From Flavobacteriales bacterium UBA852 (GTDB taxonomy: Bacteria; Bacteroidota; Bacteroidia; Flavobacteriales_E; Vicingaceae): DNA of 64,000 nt. The stretch covers positions 248,001 to 312,000 of the forward strand of contig DBGO01000013.1 in the NCBI GenBank assembly GCA_002295925.1, written 5' to 3'. The notes beneath the pieces were generated by a model, which made no database searches, had not been told where the DNA came from, and saw nothing but the letters and a program-made list of their open reading frames with translations. The position numbers were made by a program, and so were the translations under genes. This document shows positions 63,544 to 64,000 of the stretch, one piece after another (positions within the stretch are counted from its first letter, which is position 1; every line of letters begins with the position of its first letter).

Positions 63544-64000
63544 ATGAAAAAGTATATTCTTCTTCCATTTATTTTGTTCTTCATTACAACGGTTGTTTAT
63601 GCCGGAGCAAGTATTAATAAAACAATCAGCGAATATAAACTTGAAAAAGTTGCCCGTAAATATTCAAAATCTAAAACTACACAAGCTAAAGAACGCTTTG
63701 TAAAAACATATAAGCAGCTCTTTTTGCAAGACAGTTTATATTTATCCGAATTGTTGGAAGAAGGAAGCAAAAAATCGTGGTACGCATACAAATCAACTTT
63801 GAATAAAATGAAAGAACGCCAGGTAATGGCGCAAAGTATTGGTGTAAAATGTGATAACTACGATTATGATTATTCATTACAATCGGCTAAGGAATATTTT
63901 GCAAAAGTAAATGCCCAAAAAGGTGAAATCGACTTGCAAAATGCAAAAATTACCCATAACAGAAATTTAGCGCAAAAAGCATATGAAGAGCTTGTTTTTG
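63544..64000 (+). CDS. Secreted helical protein, partial (runs off the right edge)
   Basis: An open frame from ATG 63544 to the window end (152 codons, no stop). A signal peptide (LLPFILFFITTVVYAG) is followed by a charged, helical region with KNxLAQKAYEELVF-like TPR or coiled-coil character. No family recognised. The C-terminus is beyond the window. Confidence 0.6.
   Translation, partial: MKKYILLPFILFFITTVVYAGASINKTISEYKLEKVARKYSKSKTTQAKERFVKTYKQLFLQDSLYLSELLEEGSKKSWYAYKSTLNKMKERQVMAQSIGVKCDNYDYDYSLQSAKEYFAKVNAQKGEIDLQNAKITHNRNLAQKAYEELVF

Noticed and set aside
1..64000. tRNA, rRNA, CRISPR, riboswitch, insertion sequence or attachment site
   Set aside because: Reading all intergenic stretches on both strands gave no cloverleaf ends, spacer-repeat pattern, transposase motif or long direct repeat. 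Short structured RNAs could still be missed without a covariance search.

Overview
The window looks like a chromosomal segment of an aerobic, Gram-negative member of the Bacteroidota. Four kinds of evidence support this. Two secreted proteins end in type IX secretion (Por) sorting domains. The DNA is AT-rich, with several promoters of the TTG/TTTG - 17 to 21 bp - TAnnTTTG type used in this phylum. There are many Bacteroidota-type lipoproteins and beta-barrel proteins. The metabolic genes (phenylacetyl-CoA epoxidase, 3-hydroxyanthranilate dioxygenase, di-haem peroxidase) need oxygen or peroxide. I cannot name the genus. I found no tRNA, rRNA, CRISPR array, insertion sequence or prophage module; this is mostly ordinary housekeeping chromosome with some accessory surface genes.

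Layout. 1-3.8 kb: the 5' part of a secreted GH39-like glycosidase that runs off the left edge, an OmpA-type lipid/periplasm protein, a Spy-like chaperone and a DUF2164 protein. 3.8-7.9 kb (minus): lipoamide dehydrogenase, an SLC13 transporter with RCK domains, and deoC. 7.9-10.8 kb (plus): sulfate activation, cysC-cysD-cysN. 10.8-12.9 kb: two steps of 3-hydroxyanthranilate breakdown, then an OsmC protein. 12.9-15.2 kb (minus): a HI0933-type flavoprotein and holB. 15.4-18.8 kb: pgk, a cytochrome c peroxidase and a divergent OxyR-like regulator sharing one promoter region. 18.8-20.7 kb (minus): heptose adenylyltransferase, an UPF0104 membrane protein and panD. 21-23.2 kb: a small type IX secreted protein and a tail-fibre-like surface protein. 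23.3-30 kb: a run of small genes, including a cobalamin adenosyltransferase, a three-gene set of unknown exported proteins and an iron-sulfur APS reductase. 30-34.5 kb: a DUF6150 repeat protein, a LuxE-like acyl-protein synthetase and paaABCD. 34.6-40.1 kb: phosphate cotransporter, M42 peptidase, flippase-like protein, ArsC-like protein, EamA transporter and a degenerate receiver domain. 40.3-43.6 kb: an orphan oligopeptide-binding lipoprotein, an unknown secreted protein and methylmalonyl-CoA epimerase. 43.6-49.7 kb: a tightly packed surface-polysaccharide operon (gmd, fcl, Wzi-like, WecA-like, Wzi-like). 49.8-57 kb: lepA, an MsbA-like exporter, a type IX secreted protein, a 2OG/Fe(II) oxygenase and an unknown barrel protein. 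57-64 kb: a DsbD-like protein, a PhoR-like kinase, two LPS-core glycosyltransferases, hemB and a partial unknown gene.

How they fit together. Several sets build the cell surface: gmd/fcl supply GDP-L-fucose, the WecA-like enzyme starts a lipid-linked glycan, the Wzi-like barrels may hold the product, and rfaE2 with the GT2/GT9 pair points to a heptose-containing LPS core. Sulfur genes form a second theme: a probable sulfate permease, APS synthesis and phosphorylation, and a separate APS reductase. Aromatic catabolism (paa, 3-hydroxyanthranilate) and propionyl-CoA handling (methylmalonyl-CoA epimerase, B12 adenosylation) suggest growth on amino acids.

I did not find a clearly new system. The best leads are the ccp/oxyR-like divergent control region with a short palindrome over both -33 boxes, nested inverted repeats that cover the start codon of an orphan histidine kinase, the pair of Wzi-like barrels flanking a WecA-like enzyme, and the three-gene exported set at 25.9-27.8 kb.
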